A stretch of 64,000 bases of DNA from contig CACJUN010000001.1 of assembly GCA_902596665.1 (NCBI GenBank), positions 257,680 through 321,679 on the forward strand, in the 5' to 3' direction. This document shows positions 45,643-54,638 of this stretch, in pieces (the first letter of the stretch is position 1; each line of letters begins with the position of its first letter). The notes below the pieces were generated by a model. The model made no database searches, had not been told where the DNA came from, and saw only the letters and a program-made list of their open reading frames with translations. Source of the DNA: an uncultured SAR86 cluster bacterium. Its GTDB lineage: Bacteria > Pseudomonadota > Gammaproteobacteria > Magnimaribacterales > AG-339-G14. Position numbers and translations under genes: made by a program.

Positions 45643-47082
45643 ATGAAACTTTCATGGTCTAAGTATGAACTATCAAAATCGTACGATGAGTATATTACAC
45701 CAAAGCGCACTGTAAGAGGTCACTTAAGAAAAATAGGAAATTTTTTTGAATCTCTTTCATTTAATGATCTTCAAGAACTTGATAGTGCAACAAAATCTGC
45801 AATTAAATCGATGGGTATTAATTTTCGAGTTTACTCAGATGAAGGTTCTGAAGAACGAACATGGCCTTTAGATTTTATTCCTAGAATTATAAAAAAAAGT
45901 GAATGGAACATTGTTGAAAAGGGATTAAAACAAAGAACTAAAGCACTCAATTATTTTATCGAGGATTGTTATAACGAACAAAGTTTTCTTAATTCTGGAT
46001 TCATCAATAAATCTTTAATAACAAAATCTAAGTATTTTTTAAAATTTTGTAAGGGAACTAAATTACCTAATAAATCATGGGCTCATATTTCTGGTAGTGA
46101 TCTTATAAAAGATATAAACGGGGACTTTCATGTCCTTGAAGACAATTTGAGGGTCCCATCAGGGGTTTCTTATATGCTAGAAAACAGATACGTCATGAAG
46201 AGAGTTTTTCCTGATTTATTTTCACACTACGGTGTCTCAAAGATAGATGAATATCCTACAAAACTTTATGAATGTTTACTTGATGCATCTTTTTCGAAAT
46301 TAAAAAATCCTGAAATTGTTCTCCTCACACCTGGTATTTATAACTCAGCATATTATGAACATTCATATTTAGCGCAACAAATGGGAATAGACCTAGTTGA
46401 AGGTTCGGATTTAATCGTTAAGAAAAATATAGTCTATAAAAAAACAATCGAGGGGCTTCAAAAGGTTGACGTAATTTATAGAAGGATTGATGACGACTAT
46501 CTTGATCCAGAGGTAGGTAATCCATTTAGCGTTATAGGAGTGAAAGGATTGATTAGAGCTTGGAAAAGCAAAAATGTTTCTATTGTGAACGCACCAGGTT
46601 GCGGAATTGCTGACGATAAGGCCGTTTATTCTTTTGTTCCAGAAATGATCAATTTCTATCTGAAAGAAGAACCTATTCTGCCAAATATTAAAACTTTCAT
46701 GCTTTCAAATAAAGAGGAAAGAGATTACGTATTTGAAAACATTAAACAAATGGTTACTAAACCTGTTGCTGAGTCAGGTGGATATGGAATTTCAATAGGT
46801 AAAAATTTAAATGAAAAAGAAATACTAAAATTAAAAAAATTACTAATGAAGGACCCTAAAAACTATGTTGCTCAACCACTTATAGACTTATCAACATCGC
46901 CAACATTTAGAAGAGATTCTTTATTTCCAAGACATTTGGATTTAAGACCGTTTATTCTGTCTGGGAAGCAAACCTATGTGACAGTTGGTGGCCTTACCAG
47001 AGTTGCACTTAAAAGAGGTTCAACTGTCGTAAATTCCTCTCAAGGCGGAGGAAGCAAAGATACTTGGATAGTTGATGCATAA
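45643..47082 (+). CDS. Circularly permuted ATP-grasp peptide ligase (COG2308)
   Basis: The 479-residue protein has a permuted ATP-grasp fold. It includes ISGSDLIKDINGDFHVLEDNLRVPSGVSYML, VIYRRIDDDYLDPE, the ATP-binding NAPGCGIADDKAVYSFVP, KPVAESGGYGISIGK and the end HLDLRPFILSG. Such enzymes form amide bonds, likely making peptides or peptide-tagged molecules; the substrate is unknown. It is divergent from Anbu and followed directly by the alpha-E gene, overlapping it at one base. Confidence 0.9.
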   Translation: MKLSWSKYELSKSYDEYITPKRTVRGHLRKIGNFFESLSFNDLQELDSATKSAIKSMGINFRVYSDEGSEERTWPLDFIPRIIKKSEWNIVEKGLKQRTKALNYFIEDCYNEQSFLNSGFINKSLITKSKYFLKFCKGTKLPNKSWAHISGSDLIKDINGDFHVLEDNLRVPSGVSYMLENRYVMKRVFPDLFSHYGVSKIDEYPTKLYECLLDASFSKLKNPEIVLLTPGIYNSAYYEHSYLAQQMGIDLVEGSDLIVKKNIVYKKTIEGLQKVDVIYRRIDDDYLDPEVGNPFSVIGVKGLIRAWKSKNVSIVNAPGCGIADDKAVYSFVPEMINFYLKEEPILPNIKTFMLSNKEERDYVFENIKQMVTKPVAESGGYGISIGKNLNEKEILKLKKLLMKDPKNYVAQPLIDLSTSPTFRRDSLFPRHLDLRPFILSGKQTYVTVGGLTRVALKRGSTVVNSSQGGGSKDTWIVDA

Positions 47083-47993
47083 TGTTAAGTAGGAGTGCAA
47101 AACATTTATATTGGCTCGCCCGATACGTAGAAAGAGCTGAAAATATTGCAAGAATGATTGATGTAAATCTTGAGCTAATTTTAGATTTTCCTGACGATCA
47201 TTCTTTAAACTGGAAACCTTTAATTGATACTTTAGATATTAATGATTTATTTGAAAGCAAATATAAAAAATATAACGAAAACAATGTTTTAAATTTTTTG
47301 TTTGAAGATAAAAAAAATCTAAGTTCTCTTAATAATTGCTTGGAGATGTCTAAATATAATATAGAAACCATAAAAGATGATTTACCTAAAACTGCTAATA
47401 TAAGTCTGAATCATCTTTACGATCATATTCTTGGTCAAAAAATCTCTAAAGTTCACCAACGAAAGAAACTGCAACATATAACAAATATAGTTTCAATGAC
47501 TCAAAATTTTTTTGGCGCTATAAATGATAATCTCTCCAGAGGATATGAGTTTGAATTCATTAGATTAGGTAGATTTGTTGAGAGAACAGATATGATATCC
47601 AGAATTATTGATTGCTTATGTATTTCAAAAGGTTCTAAACAAACTCATGATTTTTCTACGATGGAATGGATTAGCATGCTTTCAACACTCTCAGCACAAG
47701 ATGCATTCAGGAAGGAATCTAAAGGAGAAGCGAATAGGGGAGAAGTGATAACTTTTTTACTTAAGAATGACAGTTTTCCTAGATCAGTATTTCGAAGTCT
47801 AATCACTATTGAAGCATGTTTGGAAAATCTTCCTAAAAATACAAGGTTACTACAAATGATAAATAGGATAATCAATATTTCTGAGAGATCTAAATTATAT
47901 AATTTTGATGATAGAAGACTACATTTATTCCTAGATAACCTGCAAAAAAATGTATCTAAAATTGATTCTAAGATTCACACTACTTATTTTTAA
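47082..47993 (+). CDS. Alpha-E domain protein (COG2307)
   Basis: This 303-residue all-helical protein begins with MLSRSAKHLYWLARYVERAENIARMIDV, the conserved alpha-E start, and has FIRLGRFVERTDMISRIIDC later. The family almost always accompanies the permuted ATP-grasp and may assist or link its substrate. The start overlaps the ATP-grasp stop by one base. Known members of this set also have a transglutaminase-like protein, absent here. Confidence 0.9.
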   Translation: MLSRSAKHLYWLARYVERAENIARMIDVNLELILDFPDDHSLNWKPLIDTLDINDLFESKYKKYNENNVLNFLFEDKKNLSSLNNCLEMSKYNIETIKDDLPKTANISLNHLYDHILGQKISKVHQRKKLQHITNIVSMTQNFFGAINDNLSRGYEFEFIRLGRFVERTDMISRIIDCLCISKGSKQTHDFSTMEWISMLSTLSAQDAFRKESKGEANRGEVITFLLKNDSFPRSVFRSLITIEACLENLPKNTRLLQMINRIINISERSKLYNFDDRRLHLFLDNLQKNVSKIDSKIHTTYF

Positions 47994-48051
47994 AAAGTAT
48001 TAGAAATAAGTTTTTTTTTCGTCATAATCAATTAATAAAAGGAGAAAAAAA

Positions 48052-48777
48052 ATGAGAAAAATTTTATTTTCAATATTGATTACTATTTTTTCAGTAAACA
48101 TATTTTCAGATGATCATGGGATTAAACCTGGAAATGTTGTTGCTGAATTTCATTACTTTGATGTAACTGATCCAATGTCTTTTGTAGCAACAGTTGATAA
48201 ATTTGATGTATCTTCTTGTGCACAAGAGTGGAGAGAAAAATCAGGTGTAAATATTGGTCTTTATGCGCTTGGTGGCGGAAGTCATTCTCATCTTATACTC
48301 GTGGTTTACGATGATTTTGATCAAATGCAACTAGGGAGGTCTATTTTTGGAGCATGCCAAGAATCGGCTCAGATGATCAAAAGCATGGATACTAGTTCTA
48401 ATTCTCACATGTATTATAACTTTGTAACAGAATTAGCTCTTGAATCAGGAGATTGGAGAACTGATACAGTTTTTGCTAATGTAGATATTAAAGTTGAATC
48501 TGGCGAAGAAGCAAAATATCTGAAGGCTTGGGTAGATTTTATGGAATCTCAAGAAAGTGTAGGTTCTTTTGGAATTAACCGAATCCTCTTTGGAAATAAA
48601 TACTACACTCATATGATTTATTTAGGTTCTAATTCCTTGAGTGAACTTACAAATTCCATGAAAACTGCATTTAGTTCGAGAGACTATCAAACTTATTTAA
48701 ATAAAGTGGAAGATATTCGAACGAATGTTCAAACAAGAATGGCTCAATTTGTAAAAGCATATCCCAACGAAAGATAA
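48052..48777 (+). CDS. Exported two-domain protein, family member D (unknown function)
   Basis: The 241-residue protein has a signal peptide (ending near IFS) and two similar halves: HSHLILV in the first and YTHMIYLGSNSL in the second, the latter closely matching member A (FTHFVYIGASDF). Paired cysteines (SSCAQEW, GACQESA) are kept. AAAGGAG precedes the ATG. It lies 58 bases after the alpha-E gene and may be co-transcribed with the Anbu partners. The function is unknown. Confidence 0.72.
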   Translation: MRKILFSILITIFSVNIFSDDHGIKPGNVVAEFHYFDVTDPMSFVATVDKFDVSSCAQEWREKSGVNIGLYALGGGSHSHLILVVYDDFDQMQLGRSIFGACQESAQMIKSMDTSSNSHMYYNFVTELALESGDWRTDTVFANVDIKVESGEEAKYLKAWVDFMESQESVGSFGINRILFGNKYYTHMIYLGSNSLSELTNSMKTAFSSRDYQTYLNKVEDIRTNVQTRMAQFVKAYPNER

Positions 48778-48790
48778 GGATAATATTAAT

Positions 48791-48822
48791 AAAAAATACC
48801 CGATTTATTCGGGTATTTTTTT
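48791..48822. terminator. Bidirectional terminator after member D
   Basis: AAAAAATACCCG, loop ATTTATT, CGGGTATTTTTTT. The stem core is identical to the terminator behind member C. Confidence 0.9.
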
Positions 48823-48833
48823 AAATGAAATAC

Positions 48834-49751
48834 TTACAAAGATTCACTGAAAAGTGATTTTAGATTTTGATCTTCTTTTATCTTTGACTTTAAAATTTTT
48901 TTACCTTTATCCAATATTTCATGATCATAGTTGATGATTGAACTTCTAAAACTTTTTTTAGCTTTCACCTTTTTGTAATAATCCTCAAGTAAAGGTTTAT
49001 CTCTAAATAATATTTCGTCCCAGCCGACTTCTTCAATTCTATGAAGAATAACCGCCCAACTAATGTCTGCTAAGGTAAATGAATTATTGATAATCCAATC
49101 TTGTTCTTTGGTCTTTAAATGATTATTTAGTTCAAGTAGGTGATTGTTAATATTCTTTAATGATCTTTTAATTAACCTTCTGATAGGAGAACTACTCGTG
49201 AAAGCTTTATATCCAAATATCTTAAGAATAATAAAAAGGAAAACCCTTATTTTTAACGGATGATTTATTAAACCAAAAAATATTTTGTTGATATTTATAT
49301 ACTTAATCATTGAAGCAAAAAGTGGAAACGTCAAAGCGCCTATACAGTTTCCTGCATATATATCTTGATTTTCCATTGGATCTCCAACCATAGAAGACTT
49401 TTTTACCCAATAGTCCATTGAATTTTTATCTTTTTCATTAGCAGGAATTATAGAACTTGAAGAAGACTCTTTAGTTAAATAGTAAATTTGTTCATGCGAT
49501 TCATAAATTGGATAACCTTCATGAAGTAAAACTGGGACAGTTGCACCGGGATTAATTTTTAAAAAATTTTTAGAGGCAACTTGATACTTACCTGTTTCTA
49601 TTAAATCAATATGTTCCTGATCATATTCTATTTCTAACTCTTCAAGACATAATCGAACTTTACGAGAACAAAGCGAGAAGCAATTATGATAGAGAATCCA
49701 TTTTTTATCTGTATCAATAACTTTAAAACTTTGTATTCCTTCTCTAGCCAC
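48834..49751 (-). CDS. Glutathione S-transferase family protein
   Basis: The 305-residue protein has a thioredoxin-like N-terminal domain (FSLCSRKVRLCLEELEIEYDQEHIDL, then ATVPVLLHEGYPIYESHEQIYYL, the glutathione-binding segment). A helical C-terminal domain includes NNSFTLADISWAVILHRI. The length exceeds the usual 200-230 residues because of an insert of about 80 residues in the middle. The gene overlaps the upstream sulfatase by 8 bases. The electrophile it handles is unknown. Confidence 0.85.
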   Translation of the reverse strand: MAREGIQSFKVIDTDKKWILYHNCFSLCSRKVRLCLEELEIEYDQEHIDLIETGKYQVASKNFLKINPGATVPVLLHEGYPIYESHEQIYYLTKESSSSSIIPANEKDKNSMDYWVKKSSMVGDPMENQDIYAGNCIGALTFPLFASMIKYININKIFFGLINHPLKIRVFLFIILKIFGYKAFTSSSPIRRLIKRSLKNINNHLLELNNHLKTKEQDWIINNSFTLADISWAVILHRIEEVGWDEILFRDKPLLEDYYKKVKAKKSFRSSIINYDHEILDKGKKILKSKIKEDQNLKSLFSESL

Positions 49752-51315
49752 GTTTTATTTTTTTCTTGATTGAATAGATAAGGAGAATCGCTAACAAGAT
49801 AAACAAGATTACATAGGTTTTATTTGCTAATAATAAAATCCATACAAATATAAGAGTTCCGATAATAGGGGAGGGCTTTTCTACCAATTCAAAATCATAA
49901 TTTAACCAAGGAGTTCCACTCTCTTCAGATAACATTCTATCCCCGTGAAGATAAAGATAACTTGCATCAGGATATCCTTGTAGATTTCGTTTGGGAATTT
50001 TGTTGAGAGTTTCCTTCATTAGATTAAAAATATCAGGATAATCTTTTGATAAATCATACTCTTCAAGTGGATCCTCTATGATATTAAATAATTCATAGTA
50101 ATTAACTGAGTTACTTCCAGCTGGACCTTTTTTAAAGTAAAGCTTCCAATCATTATTGAACAAGGCAATTTCTTCAAAAGCTACACTGGCAGCTAAAACT
50201 GAATTTTGTGGTTTATCAACTGTTCGTTTAAGCAAAGAATCCCATCTACTGGTACCTTCAAAAAAACTGTTTTCATAATCAATTTCAGCTGCACTCAATA
50301 AAGTTGGTAAGACATCCTGTATGAAAAAAAACTGATTAGAAGATTCATTTTTAAATTTACCTTCCCACATCATAAATGCTGGAACCCTTATACCTCCTTC
50401 ATATGCTGACCCTTTACTACCTTTTAATCCTCCGCTGCTACCTTTAGCATTCAATAATTCTGGAACAACTACTGCTCCGATTGGATCAATGTCAAAGACA
50501 GGACCATTGTCACTAAAAAAAAGTATCAGGGTATTTGACGAAAGTTTTTCATCTTTTATGCTATCGATGATTCTCCCAATTTGTTTATCTAGAATACTAA
50601 TATTTGCTGCATAAATTCTTTCTTTTGGATCATCAATATATCCAAACTTTTCTATGTTCTTATAAGGAGCTTGAATAGGGGTGTGAGGAGCATTGAAAGC
50701 TACATATAAGAGTAAAGGTTTATTATTTTGTTTATTTTGTATGACTTTTATTGCTTCGTTCGCAATTAGGTCTGTTGAATAACCTTCTTCTCTTAAAGGC
50801 ACACCATTCTTATGCCAATCAAGTCTTCCTGACATTGTATGGTTAAAATAATCGATCCCTCCATTCATAAAACCATAGGTTGTATCAAAACCTCTTTGAC
50901 CTGGTAAATATTCTTTAGAGTTCATGCCTAAGTGCCATTTTCCAACTAAAGCTGTTTGATACCCCGCTTCTTTGAAATACTCAGGAAGTATTTTGTACTC
51001 AAGTGGAAGCCCCGTTGGATTTGTAGAAGGATTACTAATGGGTCTTAGAATACCTACAGTATATGCTTCTAGCCCCGTCATTAAAGACGCTCTTGTAGGA
51101 CTACATATTGGATTTGAATAAAATCGATTTAACTCTAAACCTTCATTCACGAACCTATCTATATTCGGAGTTGGAATAATGCTTTCATGGTATGAAACGT
51201 CACCCCAACCCAAATCATCAGAAACAATAATGACAACATTTGGCTTTTCAAATGGAAAAATAAAATTAGAAAATAAAAGGAAACAGAGAAGTGTAAACCT
51301 TAAATTTTTAACCAA
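49744..51315 (-). CDS. Arylsulfatase, exported, with C-terminal membrane segment
   Basis: The 523-residue type I sulfatase has a signal peptide and the metal-binding start PNVVIIVSDDLGWGDV. The formylglycine motif is CSPTRASLMTG, with Cys71 as the residue to be converted. KWHLG, GKWHLGM and NAPHTPIQAP active-site blocks follow. A hydrophobic C-terminal segment (IIGTLIFVWILLLAN and on) then ends in KKKIKRG, so the enzyme is membrane-bound. The required formylglycine-generating enzyme is not in the window. It overlaps GST downstream and the dehalogenase upstream by 8 bases each. Confidence 0.9.
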   Translation of the reverse strand: MVKNLRFTLLCFLLFSNFIFPFEKPNVVIIVSDDLGWGDVSYHESIIPTPNIDRFVNEGLELNRFYSNPICSPTRASLMTGLEAYTVGILRPISNPSTNPTGLPLEYKILPEYFKEAGYQTALVGKWHLGMNSKEYLPGQRGFDTTYGFMNGGIDYFNHTMSGRLDWHKNGVPLREEGYSTDLIANEAIKVIQNKQNNKPLLLYVAFNAPHTPIQAPYKNIEKFGYIDDPKERIYAANISILDKQIGRIIDSIKDEKLSSNTLILFFSDNGPVFDIDPIGAVVVPELLNAKGSSGGLKGSKGSAYEGGIRVPAFMMWEGKFKNESSNQFFFIQDVLPTLLSAAEIDYENSFFEGTSRWDSLLKRTVDKPQNSVLAASVAFEEIALFNNDWKLYFKKGPAGSNSVNYYELFNIIEDPLEEYDLSKDYPDIFNLMKETLNKIPKRNLQGYPDASYLYLHGDRMLSEESGTPWLNYDFELVEKPSPIIGTLIFVWILLLANKTYVILFILLAILLIYSIKKKIKRG

Positions 51316-52168
51316 TTGACTCTAAAAAGTTAGCTAAATTCTTTCCTATTTGATCAGGAGAAGTTTCCTGAATAAAGTGATTTCCTTTTACGGTTACTTC
51401 TTTAAGATTTTTCCAACTCCTTACAAATTCTCTTTGATCACCAATAAGTATTGATCCTGGATCAGCATTAATAAAAAGTTTAGGAATATCAGAGTCTTTA
51501 TGGAAATCTGCATTTTTTTGTACTTCATCCACAACCTCAGGAGGTTCTCCCTCTAGAGGAATTTGTCTTGGCCAAGTCAGAGTAGGGCGTCTATCTTCTC
51601 CACTATTAACAAAAGGTCTTCTGTATTCATTTTTATCATCTTCAGTAAGTTTAGGAGCATCTAAAAATAAAATCTTTTCTACAAAATAATTCTTTTCAAG
51701 AATTAATTCTTCTCCAGCTTCAGATCTATAGAGACCAAAGATCTTTCTAGCCATTTCAGGCCATTGATCCCAGACCATAGGCATTACAATTGCTTCCATA
51801 AAAGTTATGGATTTTATTCTTTCAGAATTTTCCCTCGCAAATTGAAAACCCATAGCTGATCCCCAATCGTGAATTACTAAATTAATATTATTTCCAAGAT
51901 TTAATTCTTCTAATAAAGAAGTCAAATAATTATACTGCCCATGATATTTGTAACCTGGATCATCTATATTATTTAGTTTTTCTGAGTCTCCCATGCCAAT
52001 AAGATCAGGTATTACTATTCGTCCTAATCCTTCCACATGAGGTGCTATATTTCTCCATAAATAAGAAGACGTTGGATTTCCATGTAAAAAAACTATTGGA
52101 TCACCTTGACCCTCGTCAACATAGGCCATTTCTTTGCCTTTAATTTTGATGTGTTTCTTTGGATACAT
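51308..52168 (-). CDS. dhaA: Haloalkane dehalogenase, DhaA-type (HLD-II)
   Basis: The ORF track starts at 52336, but that extends into the MAPEG gene. ATG at 52168 gives the normal 286-residue protein starting MYPKKHIKIKGKEMAYVD. Visible are HGNPTSSYLWRN (halide-binding Asn), the nucleophile in LVIHDWGSAMG, the catalytic Glu in FMEAI and the His in KGNHFIQE. This matches the DhaA type. Haloalkane dehalogenases turn haloalkanes into alcohols. The start is two bases after the MAPEG stop, so translation is coupled. Confidence 0.9.
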   Translation of the reverse strand: MYPKKHIKIKGKEMAYVDEGQGDPIVFLHGNPTSSYLWRNIAPHVEGLGRIVIPDLIGMGDSEKLNNIDDPGYKYHGQYNYLTSLLEELNLGNNINLVIHDWGSAMGFQFARENSERIKSITFMEAIVMPMVWDQWPEMARKIFGLYRSEAGEELILEKNYFVEKILFLDAPKLTEDDKNEYRRPFVNSGEDRRPTLTWPRQIPLEGEPPEVVDEVQKNADFHKDSDIPKLFINADPGSILIGDQREFVRSWKNLKEVTVKGNHFIQETSPDQIGKNLANFLESIG

Positions 52169-52170
52169 TT

Positions 52171-52542
52171 TTAGATTAATGCTAGTGCCATCATAATGAG
52201 AATAATTGTTGAAGGAAGCCAAACTAGCGTTCTTAAAACACCTATGCCAGCCATATATAAGGCACCATGGGCGATTCTTAATATTAACCACCACATTGCT
52301 AAACCGCTTATATCTACTCCCGCTGCAATAGACCAAACTGCTAAGGCAAGAAAAATTGGAAGTGTCTCTTTTAAATTATCTTTTGCCTTTGTAGCTCTGG
52401 AGAGCATTAAAGAGGGCGGGTGTTCAGGTTCATTGTCTCTATTAGAAAGTTGCCAATTTAAGTTTTTTGAATTCAACATCATTGGAATAAGCCAAATTTG
52501 AAACAAGGCCAACAGCAAGGTATATCCTATTATCATTTCCAT
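52171..52542 (-). CDS. MAPEG-family membrane protein
   Basis: The 123-residue protein has four hydrophobic segments and the MAPEG-like SRATKAKDNLKETLPIFLAL and RIAHGALYMAGI patterns. The family holds membrane glutathione transferases and leukotriene/prostaglandin enzymes; bacterial members are often uncharacterised. It is the first gene of the MAPEG-dehalogenase-sulfatase-GST set. Confidence 0.85.
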   Translation of the reverse strand: MEMIIGYTLLLALFQIWLIPMMLNSKNLNWQLSNRDNEPEHPPSLMLSRATKAKDNLKETLPIFLALAVWSIAAGVDISGLAMWWLILRIAHGALYMAGIGVLRTLVWLPSTIILIMMALALI

Positions 52543-52640
52543 AATTTTCTCCTTTTTGTAAATTAAGTATAAGTTATTTTTTTTAATAAATTAAAGTAGT
52601 TTTCAATTTACTATTTTTCCTTATCGTCTATGATCATTTA

Positions 52641-53642
52641 ATGAAAATTATTCATTTTCTTTTCCTATTTGTTCTTTCAGTTAATTCATATTCAAACCAA
52701 GAGATACTTACCTTAGGTTTTGGCTCCTGTCTGCATCAAGACAGAAGCATGGCCATTCTTAAGACTATAGAAAAGAAAGAATTGGATCTATTTATGTTTA
52801 TTGGAGATAACGTCTACGGAGATCAAGAAGATGGAGAATTAGACAAACTTATTAGAACCTATAAGCAACAATACAACAATCTAGAAAATTTTTTAAAAAA
52901 TGTAAGAACAGAGTTTATTTGGGATGATCATGATTTTGGAATAAATGATGGTGGTTCTAATTATCGATACAAGGACAGAGCAAAAGAACTTTTTTTAGAG
53001 ACTTGGAAAATTCCATCTAATGATCCACGTAGACTTAGAGATGGTCTCTATTTCGATAAAATGATCAAAAAAAATGGCCTTAAGGTTCATTTAATATTTT
53101 TAGATAATAGATCCTTTAAATCTGAATGGAAATTAACAGATGAATTTAATAAAGAAGGGAAAGAGAGGTATGTAAAAGATTTCGATCCTGAAAAGACATT
53201 ATTGGGGAAAAAACAATGGCAATGGCTAAAGGACAAGTTAAACGAAGATAGCGATATAAAAATTATCTTATCTAGTTTGCAGATTTTGAGTTTAGGGCAT
53301 GGATGGGAATCATGGGATAAATTACCCTTAGAAAGAGAAAGACTCTTTAATCTCATAGACGAATCTAATGTATCTAATCTTTTTATTCTTTCTGGAGATA
53401 GACATAGGGGTGGTTTTTATCGCTTTAAGACTAATGATAATAATAATATTTTCGAATTCACATCAAGTTCATTAAATCTACCAATACCATTCAATACAGA
53501 AGAGAAAGGTCCATTAAGGATAGGTTCAACCTACAGAAAAGCTAATTTTGGCGTTGTTCGTATTTTTGAAGACAAAGTAGTTATGGAACTTACTTCTCAT
53601 AAGGGAAAAGTAGTGAATTCTTTAAGCCTAGAAATTAATTAA
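52641..53642 (+). CDS. PhoD-like phosphodiesterase/alkaline phosphatase, exported
   Basis: The 333-residue protein has a signal peptide (residues 1-18) and PhoD-like metallophosphoesterase motifs: LGFGSCLHQDR, FIGDNVYGDQ, FIWDDHDFGINDGG and ILSGDRHRGGFY. These bind the metal pair. It would release phosphate from phosphodiesters in the periplasm or outside. TATGAT at 52629-52634 is six bases before the ATG and a weak TTTACT precedes it by 16, so the mRNA may be leaderless. Confidence 0.85.
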   Translation: MKIIHFLFLFVLSVNSYSNQEILTLGFGSCLHQDRSMAILKTIEKKELDLFMFIGDNVYGDQEDGELDKLIRTYKQQYNNLENFLKNVRTEFIWDDHDFGINDGGSNYRYKDRAKELFLETWKIPSNDPRRLRDGLYFDKMIKKNGLKVHLIFLDNRSFKSEWKLTDEFNKEGKERYVKDFDPEKTLLGKKQWQWLKDKLNEDSDIKIILSSLQILSLGHGWESWDKLPLERERLFNLIDESNVSNLFILSGDRHRGGFYRFKTNDNNNIFEFTSSSLNLPIPFNTEEKGPLRIGSTYRKANFGVVRIFEDKVVMELTSHKGKVVNSLSLEIN

Positions 53643-53687
53643 TATTTTATATATTCGTATAATATATATTATGTAAAGTAATAAATA

Positions 53688-54176
53688 TTACGTAACTTCC
53701 ACATAAACAACCGAATACCCTTCTTTTATGGTGCTTTCAGTGATTTCTACAAATCCATGTTTTTTATGAAAATTAATAGATAACTCATTTGGTGGATCAA
53801 TATTTACCTCCGCACATATGGGTATATTAAATTTATGTTTAATTGATATTAATTTGTCATAAAAAGTACTTCCAATACCACAAGACTGAAATTTATTGTC
53901 TATTGCAATACGATCAATATAAAAAAATTTATTATGTCTTTTTTGAAAAAATTTATAATTGATAGATTGATAATTGGTATTTTCTCTAAGACAAATGACA
54001 AAACCCAAACATGTACCCTTCTTGACAATTCCGTAAGAAATATTTGATATTTCGATTAAATTTATAAATTCCTCTAAAGATAAAGATCCAACTTTAGGAA
54101 CTTGCTGTTGATTAATTTCGTAGAATGAAGAAAAGATTTCTTCGTCTTGATTAATCTTTAAGTCAATTAACTCCAA
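53688..54176 (-). CDS. GNAT-family N-acetyltransferase
   Basis: The 162-residue protein has the GNAT layout: YGIVKKGTCLGFVICL (strands 2-4), IDRIAIDNKFQSCGIGSTFYDKL (acetyl-CoA-binding motif A) and a C-terminal NFHKKHGFVEI. The substrate is unknown. It lies 39 bases downstream of the DUF1330 gene on the same strand and could be the last gene of that set. Confidence 0.82.
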   Translation of the reverse strand: MELIDLKINQDEEIFSSFYEINQQQVPKVGSLSLEEFINLIEISNISYGIVKKGTCLGFVICLRENTNYQSINYKFFQKRHNKFFYIDRIAIDNKFQSCGIGSTFYDKLISIKHKFNIPICAEVNIDPPNELSINFHKKHGFVEITESTIKEGYSVVYVEVT

Positions 54177-54215
54177 ATTTAAAATCTATGGGACAAATAG
54201 GTATAATTTTTTAAT

Positions 54216-54638
54216 TTAGTCATTCTCTGAGGGAATAACTGTTTCAATATTTAATTGCCCTTTTAATCCAGCAACTCTGTGTTGTGCACTTTTTATGTAA
54301 TCTGGATCAGAAATCATATCTAACATTGCTTTCCTGTTTGGATAAGTAGCTATCGCAACAGAATCCCAAAGTTCTTCAACTTCACCCAACATCAATCTTT
54401 TTACATCGGCTCCAAATATAGCTGTTGCCCCCACTTTGGCTAGATGATGTTGAACCTCTTCAGAATAAATTGCATAAGCCTCTCTTCCCGATAAATCTGT
54501 TTCTCTTTTATCTGGATATTCAGCTTTATCTTTAAACTTGAGAAGATTCACCATATAGATTGGCTCATCATTGCCTTTTTCAAGAAATTCTGCCATTTGA
54601 TCATCGTTTGGCATAACTTTATTTTCAAATTTCATCAA
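54216..54638 (-). CDS. DUF1330-family protein
   Basis: The 140-residue protein has the DUF1330 pattern: PIYMVNLLKFKD, SGREAYAIYSEEVQHHLAKVGA, LWDSVAIATYPNRKAMLDMISDPDY. The family has a dimeric alpha/beta-barrel fold and its role is mostly unknown. Its start overlaps the nitronate monooxygenase gene by 4 bases. Confidence 0.85.
   Translation of the reverse strand: MMKFENKVMPNDDQMAEFLEKGNDEPIYMVNLLKFKDKAEYPDKRETDLSGREAYAIYSEEVQHHLAKVGATAIFGADVKRLMLGEVEELWDSVAIATYPNRKAMLDMISDPDYIKSAQHRVAGLKGQLNIETVIPSEND

Noticed and set aside
52169-52336. N-terminal extension of the DhaA-type dehalogenase
   Set aside because: It is a frame-shifted reading of the MAPEG gene; the family's normal start is at 52168.
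54216-54638. DUF1330 protein as a fifth member of the exported two-domain family
   Set aside because: It has one domain, no signal peptide and no shared Thr-His motif; only a general fold similarity is possible.
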